From Rotaria socialis (taxonomy: Eukaryota; Rotifera; Eurotatoria; Philodinida; Philodinidae), in assembly GCA_905331475.1 (NCBI GenBank), contig CAJNYU010001127.1, positions 434,001-498,000 of the forward strand: DNA of 64,000 nt. The letters run 5' to 3'. Each line of letters starts with the position of its first letter. Position 1 is the stretch's first letter. The notes under the pieces were generated by a model. It ran no database searches and was not told where the DNA came from. It was given only the letters and a program-made list of their open reading frames with translations. Below, one piece after another: positions 48,837 through 61,708 of the stretch. Both the position numbers and the translations under genes were made by a program.

Positions 48837-49916
48837 TTTAATATACGGATAACATTCAGAAACAATGAAGTTTATATAACTTAAATAAATGTAAACAATA
48901 TAAAATATTGATGACCTATTTTTCTGTTATGATATATCATCTAAAACAAGGAGGATGTAATATTCTTGAGGAGATCGGCGAAGCCTCCTGATTTAGTTTG
49001 AAGAATCCTGGTTAAAAATTGCCTGGTACGAGTTGTTTTTTAACATTTTTCTTGGTGTCATATTTTTTGCTCATTTTGAAGGTTAATGGCAGTTTGAATC
49101 ATTAAATAGGACAAGCCAAGAAAAGAGAAAAACACAAGAGAACTGTCCATCTTGTTTGATGAATGAAGCCACTAATAAAAATATTGTTTTCATTGTGATA
49201 TATGTTACTCGCACTATTAGTTTGATAAAAATGACTCTGTGTTAAAAATTCCATACACCGCTGTAGATAGTAAAAAAGCTTGTTTGGAAATTCATCAAAT
49301 TTTTTATATGGAAATAGATAAGATCCATGAAGTGTCAATTTCATTAGAGGAGAATCTTGAATCATAAATTTTACCATCTGTGCAAAGTTTTGATTTCGTT
49401 TTAGTAAAAAACCATGTAAACGACCGTGAAATGATTAGTAATAGAGAATACATCTAATTATCGTGGTTTTATTCTTACGCAATATCTCTCGAGAACTGTG
49501 TCTGCTAATAGAATAGCAGTAGGAAATATCAATCACTTCGGCCAACAAAAGTTCCTGTTTCCTTCTAAAAAACAGTCACATAGATTCAACTTCTTCTCCT
49601 CATTTTCCAAAAAATCTCCTGATCAACTACAGAGATTTTTGGAAGAAAGTCCTGATGTGAAAAATTTGACTTTGGCAACTCTGATTGAAAATGAGCTTTT
49701 TAAATTAAAGTTTATATTCTGCTGCATGAAAAATTTTCTTGTGTTTCGAAATATTAGACACGCCATCAAGAAAAAGCCAATTGAAAGTACTTCATCAGTT
49801 ACGAACAAATGAAAAATTGGGCATATGATCTATTAAAGAAAGCAAGAAAAAAGAGATAACAACATTGGTTGAGTCATTGGCAGCATTGGTCAAATCGAAG
49901 AATGAAACATGCGTAC
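48837..49916. mobile_element. About 1.08-kb segment present only in arm B
   Basis: Arm A joins TAATTCATTC directly to TATATAGATATTGACTC, whereas arm B has this segment between them. It has no clear terminal repeats or target duplication, so it might be an insertion in B or a deletion in A. It contains coding-like pieces: minus strand 49377-49102 (MVKFMIQDSPLMKLTLHGSY and following), and plus strand 49498-49812 (no ATG near the start), which includes SPDQLQRFLEESPDVKNLTL. Neither is a complete gene or a family I recognise. Confidence 0.5.
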
Positions 49917-49946
49917 ATATATAGATATTGACTCTTGAGCCATAGA

Positions 49947-50355
49947 ATGAACAGAATTATTAAATACATAAAAATGAATCGATCATGTGTTCAATTGAGG
50001 GATTTACCCGATAAACTTCTTATTTTTATTTTCAAACAAATAAACAATGTTGAAGTTCTTTATTCTTTATTTGGTGTCAATGAACGGTTCGATTCTATTC
50101 TACAAGATTCTATTTGTACAAATCATTTCAATTTCTTGAAATGTTCTTTGAGGAAATTTCTCAGCATATTTTCTCCCGATATTATCTTTCATCGATTTTG
50201 TGTAGAAATTCTACCAGCAATTCGTGAGAAAATTCAATGGCATGACTTTGACTCATCATCTATGAAACAAATTCTGTGTGCTGCTGATTATCCTAATTCA
50301 CTTGGATTGGGTCTATTCAATATCGAAGTAGAAACAATTTGAAGTCTTTTCATTG
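49947..50355 (+). pseudogene. F-box paralog exon 1, copy B, with premature stop
   Basis: From the ATG at 49947 (or 49974) the exon encodes the F-box VQLRDLPDKLLIFIFKQINN and VEVLYSLFGVNERFDSIL, followed by about 70 residues like the central gene (FCVEILPAIREKIQWHDFDS, then LGLGLFNIEVETI). It reads TGA at 50340-50342, where copy A has CGA, 13 bp before the GTAAG donor at 50356. A second exon starts after TATTCAG at about 50457 but meets a stop within 20 codons. Copy B could at most make a truncated F-box protein of about 130 residues. Confidence 0.75.
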
Positions 50356-50465
50356 GTAAGAAAATTTCAAGATCGAATTATAATACGAGTAAATAAATGA
50401 TCGATCGCTTAAAATTAACATGAGGATTGTTTGTTAAGATATTATTTGTATATTCAGATGTAAAT

Positions 50466-51153
50466 ATTTCAATGGTTTGTGAAAGACAGAGGACAGACGA
50501 TAGATTTAAATGAAATAATTATTGCACTATTGAATTTTGAAAATAGTATCTATCAAAATGAAGTAAGATCATTTAACTATAGTTTTTACTATTCGGTGTT
50601 TCTCAAAGAATCGAAGTTGTGCATGATATATTAATATGACTAATTGATGATTGAATTAAGACACCTTCTGTATCGTAGAATGTATCGACAATGACCGCCA
50701 TCTATCGAATGACACCTGCTTCAATTTCTAAAATTTATTCTCGCTAAAGAAAGTTATGAATATGAATTGTCGTAAAAAATTTGTTGAATGTTACCATAAA
50801 ATTAAAGTCGAATTTGTATGGTCAAGTTTCTGGTATTAATAATATAGCAATGGTAGAAAACAACCAAATTCCTATCCATATTATATCATCACGTTGTCCA
50901 GTATTATTGATGCTACTCTACGTTGCGTACCCTCTATCGTGCGTCTCTGTTTATGTTTATATCTCATCGTTGTCTATATGTACTTTCTGTTGTATGTTTT
51001 TTACATCTTTCTATTTCTTCTCTCTCTCTCTCTCTTTCGGTGTCTCAAACTATGCCACAAAGCTAGCAATCGATATCAAACTTATTGTAAAAGATTTCGA
51101 TAATTGTTTTTGTCTGTTCTACATTTTTAGCATGAACAATTGATTTTGTCCAT
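50466..51153. other. 5' flank of the MASK gene
   Basis: No separate gene is supported. A CT run lies at about 51019-51035. An acceptor-like TTTTTAG at 51124-51130 just upstream of the MASK start suggests a 5' UTR intron. A TGA in frame with the MASK ATG lies at 51133-51141, supporting the chosen start. Confidence 0.5.
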
Positions 51154-54053
51154 ATGAAAAGTACTTCTCGAACATCCTCAATAACTGATCAAACAGTAAA
51201 ACACAATTCTAAACAAGATCTATCAACAGATTTGACTGACGTTTCAATAATCTCTGTTGGTCTATCGCGTTATCAACATCATAATCATAGAATGCTTACA
51301 GACGACGAAGAAGATATAGAGGTTTGTATTTTTGTAAAAAAAACAAACAAGAATTTATTTTCATTTAAAATTTATTTAATTTTAAAAATCTTCTAGGATG
51401 AAACAAGTGACGACGAAGATGGCGACGACGATGATGAAATTCCATCACCATTTATTTCTCATTCACATCTATCATTAAATAATAATAATAATGATGATAT
51501 AGACATAGGTCCTATTGATCCTGATACACAAGCTAAATTAGCCGCTATACTCGAAGCAACTGGCATAACAAATTCTCCTATACCCGAAGACTTTTGGCGT
51601 GATCAACAAGTTGTACGTTTATTAACAAGTAGTGTAACAAATAATTTTAATGGTCTACATGAAATTGCAAATGCTTTGTCACCCTCAACATTATCATCGC
51701 AAAATGAAAAAAAATCGAAATTAGCTAATAAAGATTCCGGTGTACTACTTCGTGCATGTGTAAATAATGATCTTCATACAGTTGAAAAAATTCTTCAAAC
51801 AAAAAATATCAAAGAATATTTACATGATATTAATGAAGATGGTGATAGTATTTTATCATTAGCTTGTTCAAATGGTTATACAGATCTAGTTGAACTTATA
51901 CTTCGTACTATACCTGATATTGCTGTTGACGATAGAGGAAATAAACAAGATTGCACACCATTGATGGAAGGTTTGATAAGAGAAAAGAAAAAAGAAGAGA
52001 TTTACACGTTCTGATTTTTAATTGTTTTAAGCTTGTAATGCTGGTCATTTTGATATCGTGGAACTTTTGATAAAAAATAAAGCAAATGTAAATATACAAT
52101 CAACATCTGGAAATACAGCATTACATTATGCAGCTGGAGGAGTAAGAGAGAACAAAAAAAGAAGTGAAACTTTATTATTATTATGTTGGTTATATTTTTC
52201 TTTTTGTTAAAGGGTTATGTCGATATAGTTCGACTTTTATTAAAACATGGTGCAAAAGTAGAAGAAACTAATGAAAATGGTCATACACCATTGGTAAAAT
52301 TTTTGAAATAAAATTCCGATTTGAATGTATCTATGCTCGGAATCTTGTTAGATGGAAGCAGCAGGTGGTGGACATGTAGAAGTTACTCAAATTTTACTTG
52401 ACCATGGTGCTGGAACTAATAATCAATCAAAAGATAGTAAGATTCAAAGAAGAAGAAGAGAATGAAAAATAATTGATTTTGATTTTTTTCTAGAAAATGG
52501 AAATAAAACCGATGAATTACATACAGGTAAAACGAAAAAAAACGAAAAAATAATTTATTGTATGATAAATACGTTTTTCTTTAGCTTTAATGGAAGCATG
52601 TATGGATGGTCATGTTCAAGTAGCGAAATTATTACTTGATCATGGTGCTGATGTTAATATGCCACCGGATAGTTATGAAAGTCCACTAACATTAAGTGCA
52701 TGTGGTGGACATTTTGAACTAGCTTCGTTGCTGATTGAGCGTGGAGCAAATCTAGAAGAAGTTAATGATGAAGGTTATACACCATTAATGGAAGGTTTGT
52801 GTAATTTAGCAAGTTTAAGATGAGATCAGTTTAATATGATCTTTATATTTTAGCAAGTAGAGAAGGACATGATGAAATTGTCAATTTACTTGTTTCAAAA
52901 GGTAAAATATTTTATTGATTATATTTGATAGAAAAAAAAAATACCAATCTTCTTTTGTGTTTAGGAGCTAAAGTTAATCGAACAACAGAAGAAGCACAAG
53001 AAACTGCACGTATGCATATGGTTTGAAATATTCTATTTGAGTTTTTATTGTTACGAGAAGAAAAAAACATGGAATAATACTATTTTTGAAACTATATCTA
53101 TGTATTTATTTAGTAACATTGGCGTGTGCTGGAGGATTTTTAGAAGTAGTAAAAATTCTTCTATCCAATGGAGCTGATATAAACTTAGGCCAATCAACGC
53201 CTCTTATGGAAGCATCACAAGAAGGACATATTGAACTTGTTCAATATTTAATAGAAAATGGTATGAGAATTCTTATTATCTATTTATGTTAATCAATTTC
53301 TTTCTTCCGCAGGTGTCAATGTTAATCAGGCAACTCGAGCTGGTGATACAGGTACATTGAAAATTCATTTAGTAGCTAGAAAAAAATTAAAAAACCCTTT
53401 TTTATTCTAATTAGCATTGGGTTATGCTTGTGAAAGTGGACATACAGAGGTAGCAGAGATTCTACTAAATGCCGGTGCTCATATTGATGAAGCTGAAAAC
53501 GAAGGACGAACACCATTGATGAAAGCTTCACGAGTAGGACATACATGTACAGTACGATATTTAATATCAAAAGGTAAGAAAAAAAATTATTTTTTAAATT
53601 AATTATTTTCTTTATTATTAAGGAGCGGATGTAAATCGTTCAACAATAACGAATGATGCAACGCCTCTTTCGCTGGCATGTGCTGGTGGTCATTTTGAAT
53701 TAGCAACAATTTTACTATTAAATGGTGCAGATCCAAATCATTTACTTAAAGTAATTTCTTATTTATAAAATTATTGAGAAATATATAATTGTTTGTTTTT
53801 TAAATTCTAATTTAGGACCGATCGAATTGTTTAATTGAAGCAGCTAAAGGTGGCCATACAGCTATTGTTCAATTACTACTTGAATATCCAAAAAGTATTT
53901 TAAATTGTACAATAAATTCTGTTGAAACGAATGATGATAATGGCAATGATGATGATGATGATGATGACGATGAAGAGAATTTAACAGTAACAATGCCAAA
54001 TTCTTTTCCATTACCGTCACCACCACCCAATGATCCAAATTTAAAAGCCGACA

Positions 54054-54085
<32 letters not shown>

Positions 54086-57000
54086 AAATCCAATGAAATA
54101 AATAATTCATCATTTACATTACTTGACCGTTTAGAAAAAATTGTTCCTAGAAATATTCTTGAAGTTCTGAAAACCGTTGAAGTTGAAACTAATGAGTTAC
54201 ACGGAAATATCGATACGACAGGTTTGTTACTTTGTTCTGTACAAAATTTATTCAATCTGCATTAATTCGAATTTAAAATTCAGATATGTCTACGTATTCA
54301 TGGCCAACAACTGATCGGTTACCATCACCTATAAATGATGAAACATCGTCTAATAATGCAGATGAAGCGAAGAAACTTTATTTATTAGGTAAACTGATTA
54401 GTTTTTTTTTACTAGACTTCAGTGAGCTAAAGAAGGAACAGCCTTTAAGACCTTTTTGCTAATCAAATTAATACAATTTTTCTTATAATTGTAGGTCACA
54501 AGTCCTTTTCACTATCCTTCTAAAGTTATGATAAAGGTTATTATGTCTAAACAGACGTTTAGGATGATATCAAATTAGAGAATTTGACACATAAGATTGT
54601 CTTGCGGAAATTAGAATATCTAAGAGGATTTCTTTTTCATGACTGTCAATTTTACTCTGTTACGATTGAACCAAAATTATTAAAATTTTTCTGTTTGAGC
54701 TATTTGCATTCTATTGATTTCCGAATCTGAAAGTAAAATATATCTCTAAGCGAAAAATAGATTGGTTAAATAAAATCACGCTATTAGCATATGAATGAAT
54801 ATTCAACTCGTATTTTAAGATCTTATTCGATAAGAAATAATATTCGAATTTGTTTTTAAGAGCAACTTCAACACGTTGAAAAAGAATTACATGATAAAGC
54901 TCAACAACATCTAAAACTCAATCAGGAATATCGTCAACAAGTGAATGAATATATTAATTCAAATCCTTGTTCAACGTCAAATCCAGCAATAATTACTAAA
55001 AAGAAACGTACGACATCTTCCTCTTCGACGTCAAGTTCTTCATCGTCATCTAAACCTGATGATCAAACAAATTCATCAACAATATTACCTAGTCCAAGTC
55101 AAACAATAAACTTCTTTTCTACGTCATCTATTGAATCCGACCCATGCTCATCGACTCAATCGTCACATCATCATCATCATCATTCAAAAATTAAAAAATC
55201 TTTCAATCGGCAAATATCGAAATATGATCGTCGTTTAGAACATTATATTAATGAAAATCAAAGTCATTTCGATGAAATGAACATTCATTTGAAAAATCTT
55301 AAACTAATATCATCATCATCTTCTACAGAATCAACTCCAACTAAAACACCAATGCGTATTAATACTGATCCAAAAAAAGCATTGGAACATCTACGTCAAC
55401 TAGCTAGTTATCCATCAGCATTGGAACGAATACAAACATTAGCCAATAATCCAAATTTAATGAAAGAAATTCAAAAATTTGCCAATCAAAAACCATTTAT
55501 AGAGCAATTAAAAACATTACAACAGACAACAACAGTCGAAAAAAGTAAGTTAAAAAAGTCGAAAACATCATCATGAGAAAGAGCTATGATTATTTCTATT
55601 CTTAGTTCTCCATAGATAAGTCTACTATTTTCAGCAATAGTAATCTATGTTCGATTTCTATACAAACCTAAGGAAAATCTGATTGGTACTAGTTGCCTTT
55701 TAGTCATCGAAAAATAAACTTATCTTTCAACTTCTTGTAATTGAGACAAATAATTGTTCTTTTTCTTTTTTTTAAAGCTACAACGTCTGCTACTCAAGAT
55801 TCAACTGTAACAACTTCTCAGCAATGTCAAAATTTAACTATAGATGCGAATGAATCTCCTCTACCGGGAGCATCTTCAAGTAATCCTCGTCATTCGATAT
55901 GTTGTGCTGAACATTCATCACAATTAATAAATTCTTCTTCAACAGTTTTATCTCATTTACGTTTTCAAAATCGGATCGATGTTGATTGTGAAACAGAATC
56001 TAATCATGATACAGCATTAACATTAGCATGTGCTGGTGGTCATGAAGAACTTGTTCTATTATTATTACAACGTAATGCAAACATTGAACATAGAGATAAG
56101 AAAGGTTTTACATCATTAATTCTCGCAGGTAAATTACTTCGCTCATTTTCATGTGAGATAAATGTTTTCTTTTAGCTACGGCTGGTCATGCAAGTATTGT
56201 TTTGAGATTAATTGAACATGGTGCAAACATCGAAGCTCAATCGGAGAGAACAAAAGATACTGCATTGTCATTAGCATGTAGTGGAGGACGACAAGATGTT
56301 GTAGAAGTTTTATTAAAAAATGGAGCTAATCGAGAACATAGAAATGTGTCTGATTATACTGGTTTGTTTGCAATTTATCATAGATATATCTGCAAAATAT
56401 TGTATTCTAGCTTTAAGTCTTGCTGCTTCTGGGGGTTATGTAACGATTATTAAATTACTATTAAGTTATGGTGCAGAAATTAATTCAAGGTTTGTTTTAA
56501 GCTTTTGTTTTGTTTCTTACCATCTTTGTTGATTTCTAGGACTGGTAGTAAATTAGGCATTACTGTAAGTAGTTTGAAAAGCTTGTTTTTTGCTCTAAGA
56601 ACAGGATCTATAAGATTGGTATTCTGTAATTTTTTAGCCATTAATGCTTGCTTCAATGAATGGACATGTTGCTGCAGTTAAACTTTTATTAGATATGGGT
56701 GCTGATATAAATGCTCAAATAGAAACCAATCGCAATACAGCATTAACATTAGCTTGCTTTCAAGGACGAGCTGAAGTTGTTTCGCTACTAGTTGATCGGA
56801 AAGCAAATATTGAACATAGAGCTAAAACAGGTCTTACACCTCTCATGGAATCTGGTAATATTATTTCAAATTTCGTATCGAAATACGAAGAAAATTCGAC
56901 TTTTTTATTATTATTATAGCGTCAGGTGGTTATGTCGATGTTGGCCGAGTTCTATTAGAACGTGGTGCTGATGTCAATGCACTACCGGTACCAACTTCGA

Positions 57001-60000
57001 AAGACACCGGTATGAAACTATATAAAATGGGATTTCTAATCGATCATTCTTTTTCCCTTTCAGCTTTAACAATTGCTGCTGATAAAGGTCATCATAAATT
57101 TGTTGAATTACTACTTCTCTATGGTGCAACCATTGATGTTCGAAATAAGAAAGGTGCTACACCTTTATGGCTTGCATGTAATGGTGGCCATTTAGAAGTT
57201 GTTCAATTACTAATAACTCGTTTTGCAAATCCTGATTCAAGTGACTCGAGAAAAGTTTCTTGTTTAATGGCTGCATTTCGTAAAGGACATATTAAAGTAG
57301 TCAAATATTTGGTAAGGCAAGTACGGCAATTTCCTTCAGATACAGACTGTCGTCGATTGATAAATACAATAACTGATAAAGTAAATACTCTTAAAAAAAA
57401 TTGTTTTTTCTTTTATTACTATTCCTTTTATATCAAGGATTTATTAAAAAAATGCCAAACATGTATGGATCAAATAATGTCAGCAAAAGAACGACAAGCA
57501 GCGGAAGCCAATAAAGCAGCTAATAATTTATTAAAAGAAATTGAATCAGAAAAATCACGTGAGCAAACAAAAAAAGAAGCTGCAGCTAAAAAGCGCGAAA
57601 AACGTAAAGCAAAAAAGAAAGGAAAACAACAAACGACGACCACAACTGATGAACCACTATTAACTAAAGTAGAGGAAAATGAAACCCCTGAAATAGAAGA
57701 ACATACAGAAGTATCTTCATCTAATGTTGTTATCGTTGATGATGATCTTCGTCTTAAAATGGTTAAAACTGATAATGAACACAAGCCAACTTCACCGGAA
57801 CGCACAACAAAACAAGTAACCAATAATAAAAAGAAAACAAATACAATGTCAAGAAAAATTGAGCGTCATCAAGAAAATCTCGTATCAAAAATCAAACAAG
57901 AGTCATCAATTACTGACGATGGTTGGCAAGAAGTTATTGGTAAGCAGAAGAAAATCACAATTTCATATGAACAATATACACGTATTATTGAACGATGTGG
58001 TTCAAATTTTAATGTTTTACGAGAAATGACTGGAGCTTCTATCGATGTTGAAAATAAACGATCAATGGGAGATAAGACTATTTTAATCAAGTAAAATTTT
58101 ATTTTTCATAGTTTGGGTTTTGTTTATAAATTCTTCGAATTTTATAGAGGTAACGGTGATTCAATAAAGCATGCACATCAATTAATAACAGCTTTATTGA
58201 AAAATACGGAAACAGATTTAGCAAGTCTGGTACCATCAAAGAATAAATCAAGATCAACAACAATCGTATCAAATCATGATAATGAAAGTGAAAGCATTAA
58301 AACACAACGAGCTAATACAGGACCAAGATTACAAAATAATGGTAAAGACTTTTCATATTACTTTTACTAAGAAAGATATACGAGTTTCAAACGTTGAACG
58401 ACTGGAATCAGTACTATAAATATTTAGATGCAAAACATTTATTTTAAAAATTAGATGGATTTTCTTCTCTAGAATCAACATTTTTCGAAACGTCATCAAC
58501 ATCTAGATCTAGTCCTCGTTCCTTGAATCCAACGACTAAGAAAACCTCATCAGCTATCACTACTCGTTCAACATCTTCATCAGCCCCAATAAAAACTCCT
58601 AAACCAATAGCATCCACTGGAACCACTTGGATTAATTCCAATCGATCTAACCGTGCTATCTCATCTTCATCAACAAACAATTCAACGACAGTAAATCTTC
58701 CGAATTGGACACATCCGAAAACATCCTCATCACATAATAAAACATCACATTCAACTCATTATTCATATGTAAATTCAATGAATCAACATAGAAATTATTT
58801 AAATAATCAACAACCAACATCGCCCGATACCAATCAAGCCTCACCAAGTAAGCCAATCATTTTAAATTCTTATTCAATGCCACCGCTGCCTTCACTACTT
58901 GTTGCTGCACCATCCTCAAAAGCAGTTGCTACAGGAGAATATAATCCATTTGCTTCAAATATTTTGACGACATCTATTGTTGATGTTCTTACTAAAACAA
59001 AAGAATCATCAAATTCATCAGGGACAATAAATGATGAATCGGCACTAAAAATGAATTTTGCCAATGTTGCTAAAATGAATGTACCAACTAAACAGCAATC
59101 TCATCAAGAGTCCATTGGTCTTAATATGAATGAGTCAACAGCATCATCTATACAGACAGATCCAAAAATCGCTCCTGGTTATCGTGGATTATCGACTGCA
59201 ACACCAATTATTATCCCTCCAACAAACTTCGATTCATTATCACCAACATCACAAATTAATCGTGCACCTGGCTCAAATCGTATTCATCAGTCGATCTCTC
59301 CATCTCTAAATAAGATTTCACTAGATCAAAATGGACAAGCAGGCTCATCAACAGCATCCTCAACATCCTCATCTCCATCATCATTAAAACAACAAACAAA
59401 TCAGTTCATTCAACCACAACCATTATTTCCAACATTAGAACAACAAAAACCTTTTGGGCCCATTGGTTCACATCGTACACCAATATCAACGGACGATATT
59501 GGTCTTCAAATGCCATCTAAATTTTCACCAAATAATCCTCCTCCTATGTATCAACAAACACTAATGAATAACTCGTCTTACTCGAATCGGTCAAGTCTTA
59601 ATCCGAGTGCACCTGAATTTCAAGGACCACTATCGTCAAATATAATGAATATAGCTCGTCTAATGGAACAGCAACAAAAACAACAACAGGTCTATTCAAA
59701 TATTCCTGCAACACGTTCATGTCAACAATCAGATATTGAAGCAATACAACATGTACAAAATCAAGTCGTTCATTATTATCATTTACAAACAAATCAACCA
59801 CATCTTGTTCAACAACAACTTCCACCACCGCCACCATTAGCGACAACATTACAAATAGCAAATATGTTAGCATCACGAGGACATTTACCACAAGATACAA
59901 ATCAAGCAGCAGCACTTGTTGCTAATTATTATTATAAAAACTTTTTATCAAGAACACAACCAACGAACAATAATCCTCTATCACCGAATGTAAATACAAA

Positions 60001-60373
60001 CAGTGATGATATACCAATAACTTCAGGTAAATTTAAAAATTTGTTTTTACTTTCTCTTTTTTATATAATTAATAAAATAAATTTTAGTTGATCCGACTGT
60101 TATCATTTCCAATAGTAATCATTCAACCGGTCCTTCATTATCGTCTACAAGTGCCGGTAGTGACCAAAAAATGGTACCAGCCGCGATCGGCAGTGAACGT
60201 AAACGTCATATGCCAACATCAACCACTGTTGTTCCTCCGATGGTCATCAGTGATTGGTCTTCCGTATCTAAACGTAAATTGTTTTTTTCTTATATCATTT
60301 CATTTTGTTGAATTTTCTTTTTCTAGAACCATATCCTTATCCACAACAGCAGACGCGCGATTATCCACGATAG
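51154..60373 (+). CDS. MASK: Multiple ankyrin repeat, single KH domain protein, MASK (2312 aa, 28 exons)
   Basis: Exons: 51154-51321, 51397-51970, 52032-52141, 52213-52293, 52352-52436, 52494-52526, 52585-52794, 52854-52901, 52965-53009, 53114-53260, 53313-53351, 53415-53573, 53623-53750, 53816-54221, 54284-54388, 54861-55544, 55778-56128, 56176-56361, 56411-56489, 56540-56564, 56638-56854, 56920-57009, 57064-57380, 57438-58090, 58148-58341, 58455-60026, 60088-60273, 60327-60373. All junctions are GT-AG, and the phases close exactly. The order matches ANKHD1/ANKRD17 (about 2550-2600 aa): acidic N-terminus, first ankyrin block (typical unit TALMEACMDGHVQVAKLLLD), linker with Asp runs (about 53950-54084) and a coiled segment (EQLQHVEKELHDKA), second ankyrin block (TALTLACAGGHEELVLLLLQ), a basic Lys/Glu helix, a KH domain (YEQYTRIIERCGSNFNVLRE and MTGASIDVENKR), and a Ser/Pro/Gln-rich tail. 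Known family roles: scaffold and RNA-binding cofactor in Hippo/Yorkie and receptor tyrosine kinase signalling. Most introns are under 110 nt; introns 15 (472 nt) and 16 (233 nt) are long. Confidence 0.95.
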
Positions 60374-61708
60374 AAAAACAACAAAAAAAAATTTTTATAC
60401 ACTTTTCATTGCTTTCTAAATACATGAGTTTTTTTCTTCTCTAACCGATCGTTTATATTTTACCTAATTTTACTTGTTCTTCATACATTTTTTTGCCGAT
60501 TATTGCGCAATAAGTTCGTGCATTAGCATGATTCACTTGTTGTGACATTCAGATCTCTTCCTGTATTGAAGACGATATAGCAGCAACTTTCTTTTCTCGC
60601 GTTTTTTGTGTCATCCTTTTTCTTTCTTGTTCATTTCTTTTTCTTTGCGATATACATATTATATATATATAAAGGGAAAAAAGTTGAAATTTTATTGATT
60701 GTATTTTAGTCAGTCAACAGAATCATGGTTCATGTGAACATGAAGATATTATGTGCAGTTCCATTATCATACATATCACTAGATGACTTCGTGGTTATCT
60801 CTCATATTTAAATGGATATTTTGCTATAATGTATCGAACATATTCGTGAACGCAAACTAAATCGAAAAATGTCTAGTCGCTTTTTAATTGAGCCAACTGT
60901 TTCCCTTCATCGATCATAATAATTAAAAACGTATTGAGCATGTACGGGTAAAGGTATAGGAGGATGGAGCGTCAACACCTAAACCCTCAATACTTTCAAG
61001 TTTGACCTTATATGCTAAGAGATAACCTACAAAATTTTTATTTTCGAAAGTAATAGGACAGAATATATTAAACATTTGACTGTAATATTTTAACAATTAA
61101 TATGCTAAGCTATGCCTACCGCCATTATTTGATGATACTCTAATGCCGACAACTCCTGACTTTTGCTGAAATACATTCTTCACCCTGCCAATGCTTCGTC
61201 ACTTCTTCCGAGCACTCTTTCTATTTATTTATTATAAGAAGTATTTATTTGCTCAGAACAATGTCAACAAACAAGTTTCTATCTTGAATCACTACTACTT
61301 TCGTCTCTTCTGCGAAATTCAACTTCTTCCCGGTCGCGGAGGTACGGTGGAAAACGGCCGGAAAGCACTGGAAAGTAGAAGCAGTGTTCCGGTTGGAAAT
61401 CCGGCAACTTCCAACCGGAATACTGCTTCCACTTTCCAGCGCTTTTCCGGTTAAATACGGTGATTTTTCCTCATCTTTCCGGCCGGTTTCTACGGTATTC
61501 GTCCTCCGGAATCATTGACCTGGGCTTATTAAAGGAGCGAAAAAAAAACGATTGGATTCTGTTCGCGTTAGTTTTTGTATATATATGTACATATATAAAT
61601 AGCTAAGGAGCACATTGAAAACAAGAAAACAGTATTACACAATTAACGCTCCCAACCAAAGCATTTTAACATCTTCGCAAACAAAAGTAACATCCTGTTT
61701 ATTCTTTA
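60374..61708. other. 3' flank of MASK and intergenic DNA
   Basis: The first few hundred bases are T-rich and probably the MASK 3' UTR. No poly(A) signal stands out. The frame at 61191-61454 runs into the GC-rich palindrome and is not a gene. Confidence 0.5.
61337..61509. repeat. GC-rich nested palindrome
   Basis: The inner arms 61358-61398 and 61409-61450 are inverted copies (CCGGAAAGCACTGGAAAG against CCGGAAAAGCGCTGGAAAG; TTCCGGTTGGAA in both) with about 10 nt between them. The outer arms (CGGAGGTACGGTGGAAAACG near 61337, and CCGGAGGACGAATACCGTAG reading inward from 61509) are also inverted. The GC content is far above the surroundings. It may be a fold-back or MITE-type element; I see no certain target duplication. 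Confidence 0.7.

Larger units (their letters stand above)
47897..50465 (+). repeat. Inverted-repeat arm B
   Basis: Reverse-complement partner of 41391-43514. It carries the same non-coding block, the same 71-bp element and the same F-box exon, but lacks the 632-bp element of arm A and has about 1.08 kb (48837-49916) that arm A lacks. Without these, the arms are about 1.49 kb each. Confidence 0.92.

Noticed and set aside
57470-58090. Minus-strand frames opposite MASK
   Set aside because: They are antisense shadows; the plus-strand frame has the KH domain and exact splice phases.
58444-59915. Minus-strand frames opposite the MASK tail
   Set aside because: Antisense of the Ser/Pro/Gln-rich exon 26, with no independent start or splice signals.
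61191-61454. 87-codon frame ending in the GC-rich palindrome
   Set aside because: Half of the frame is the palindrome itself and the rest is AT-rich noise.
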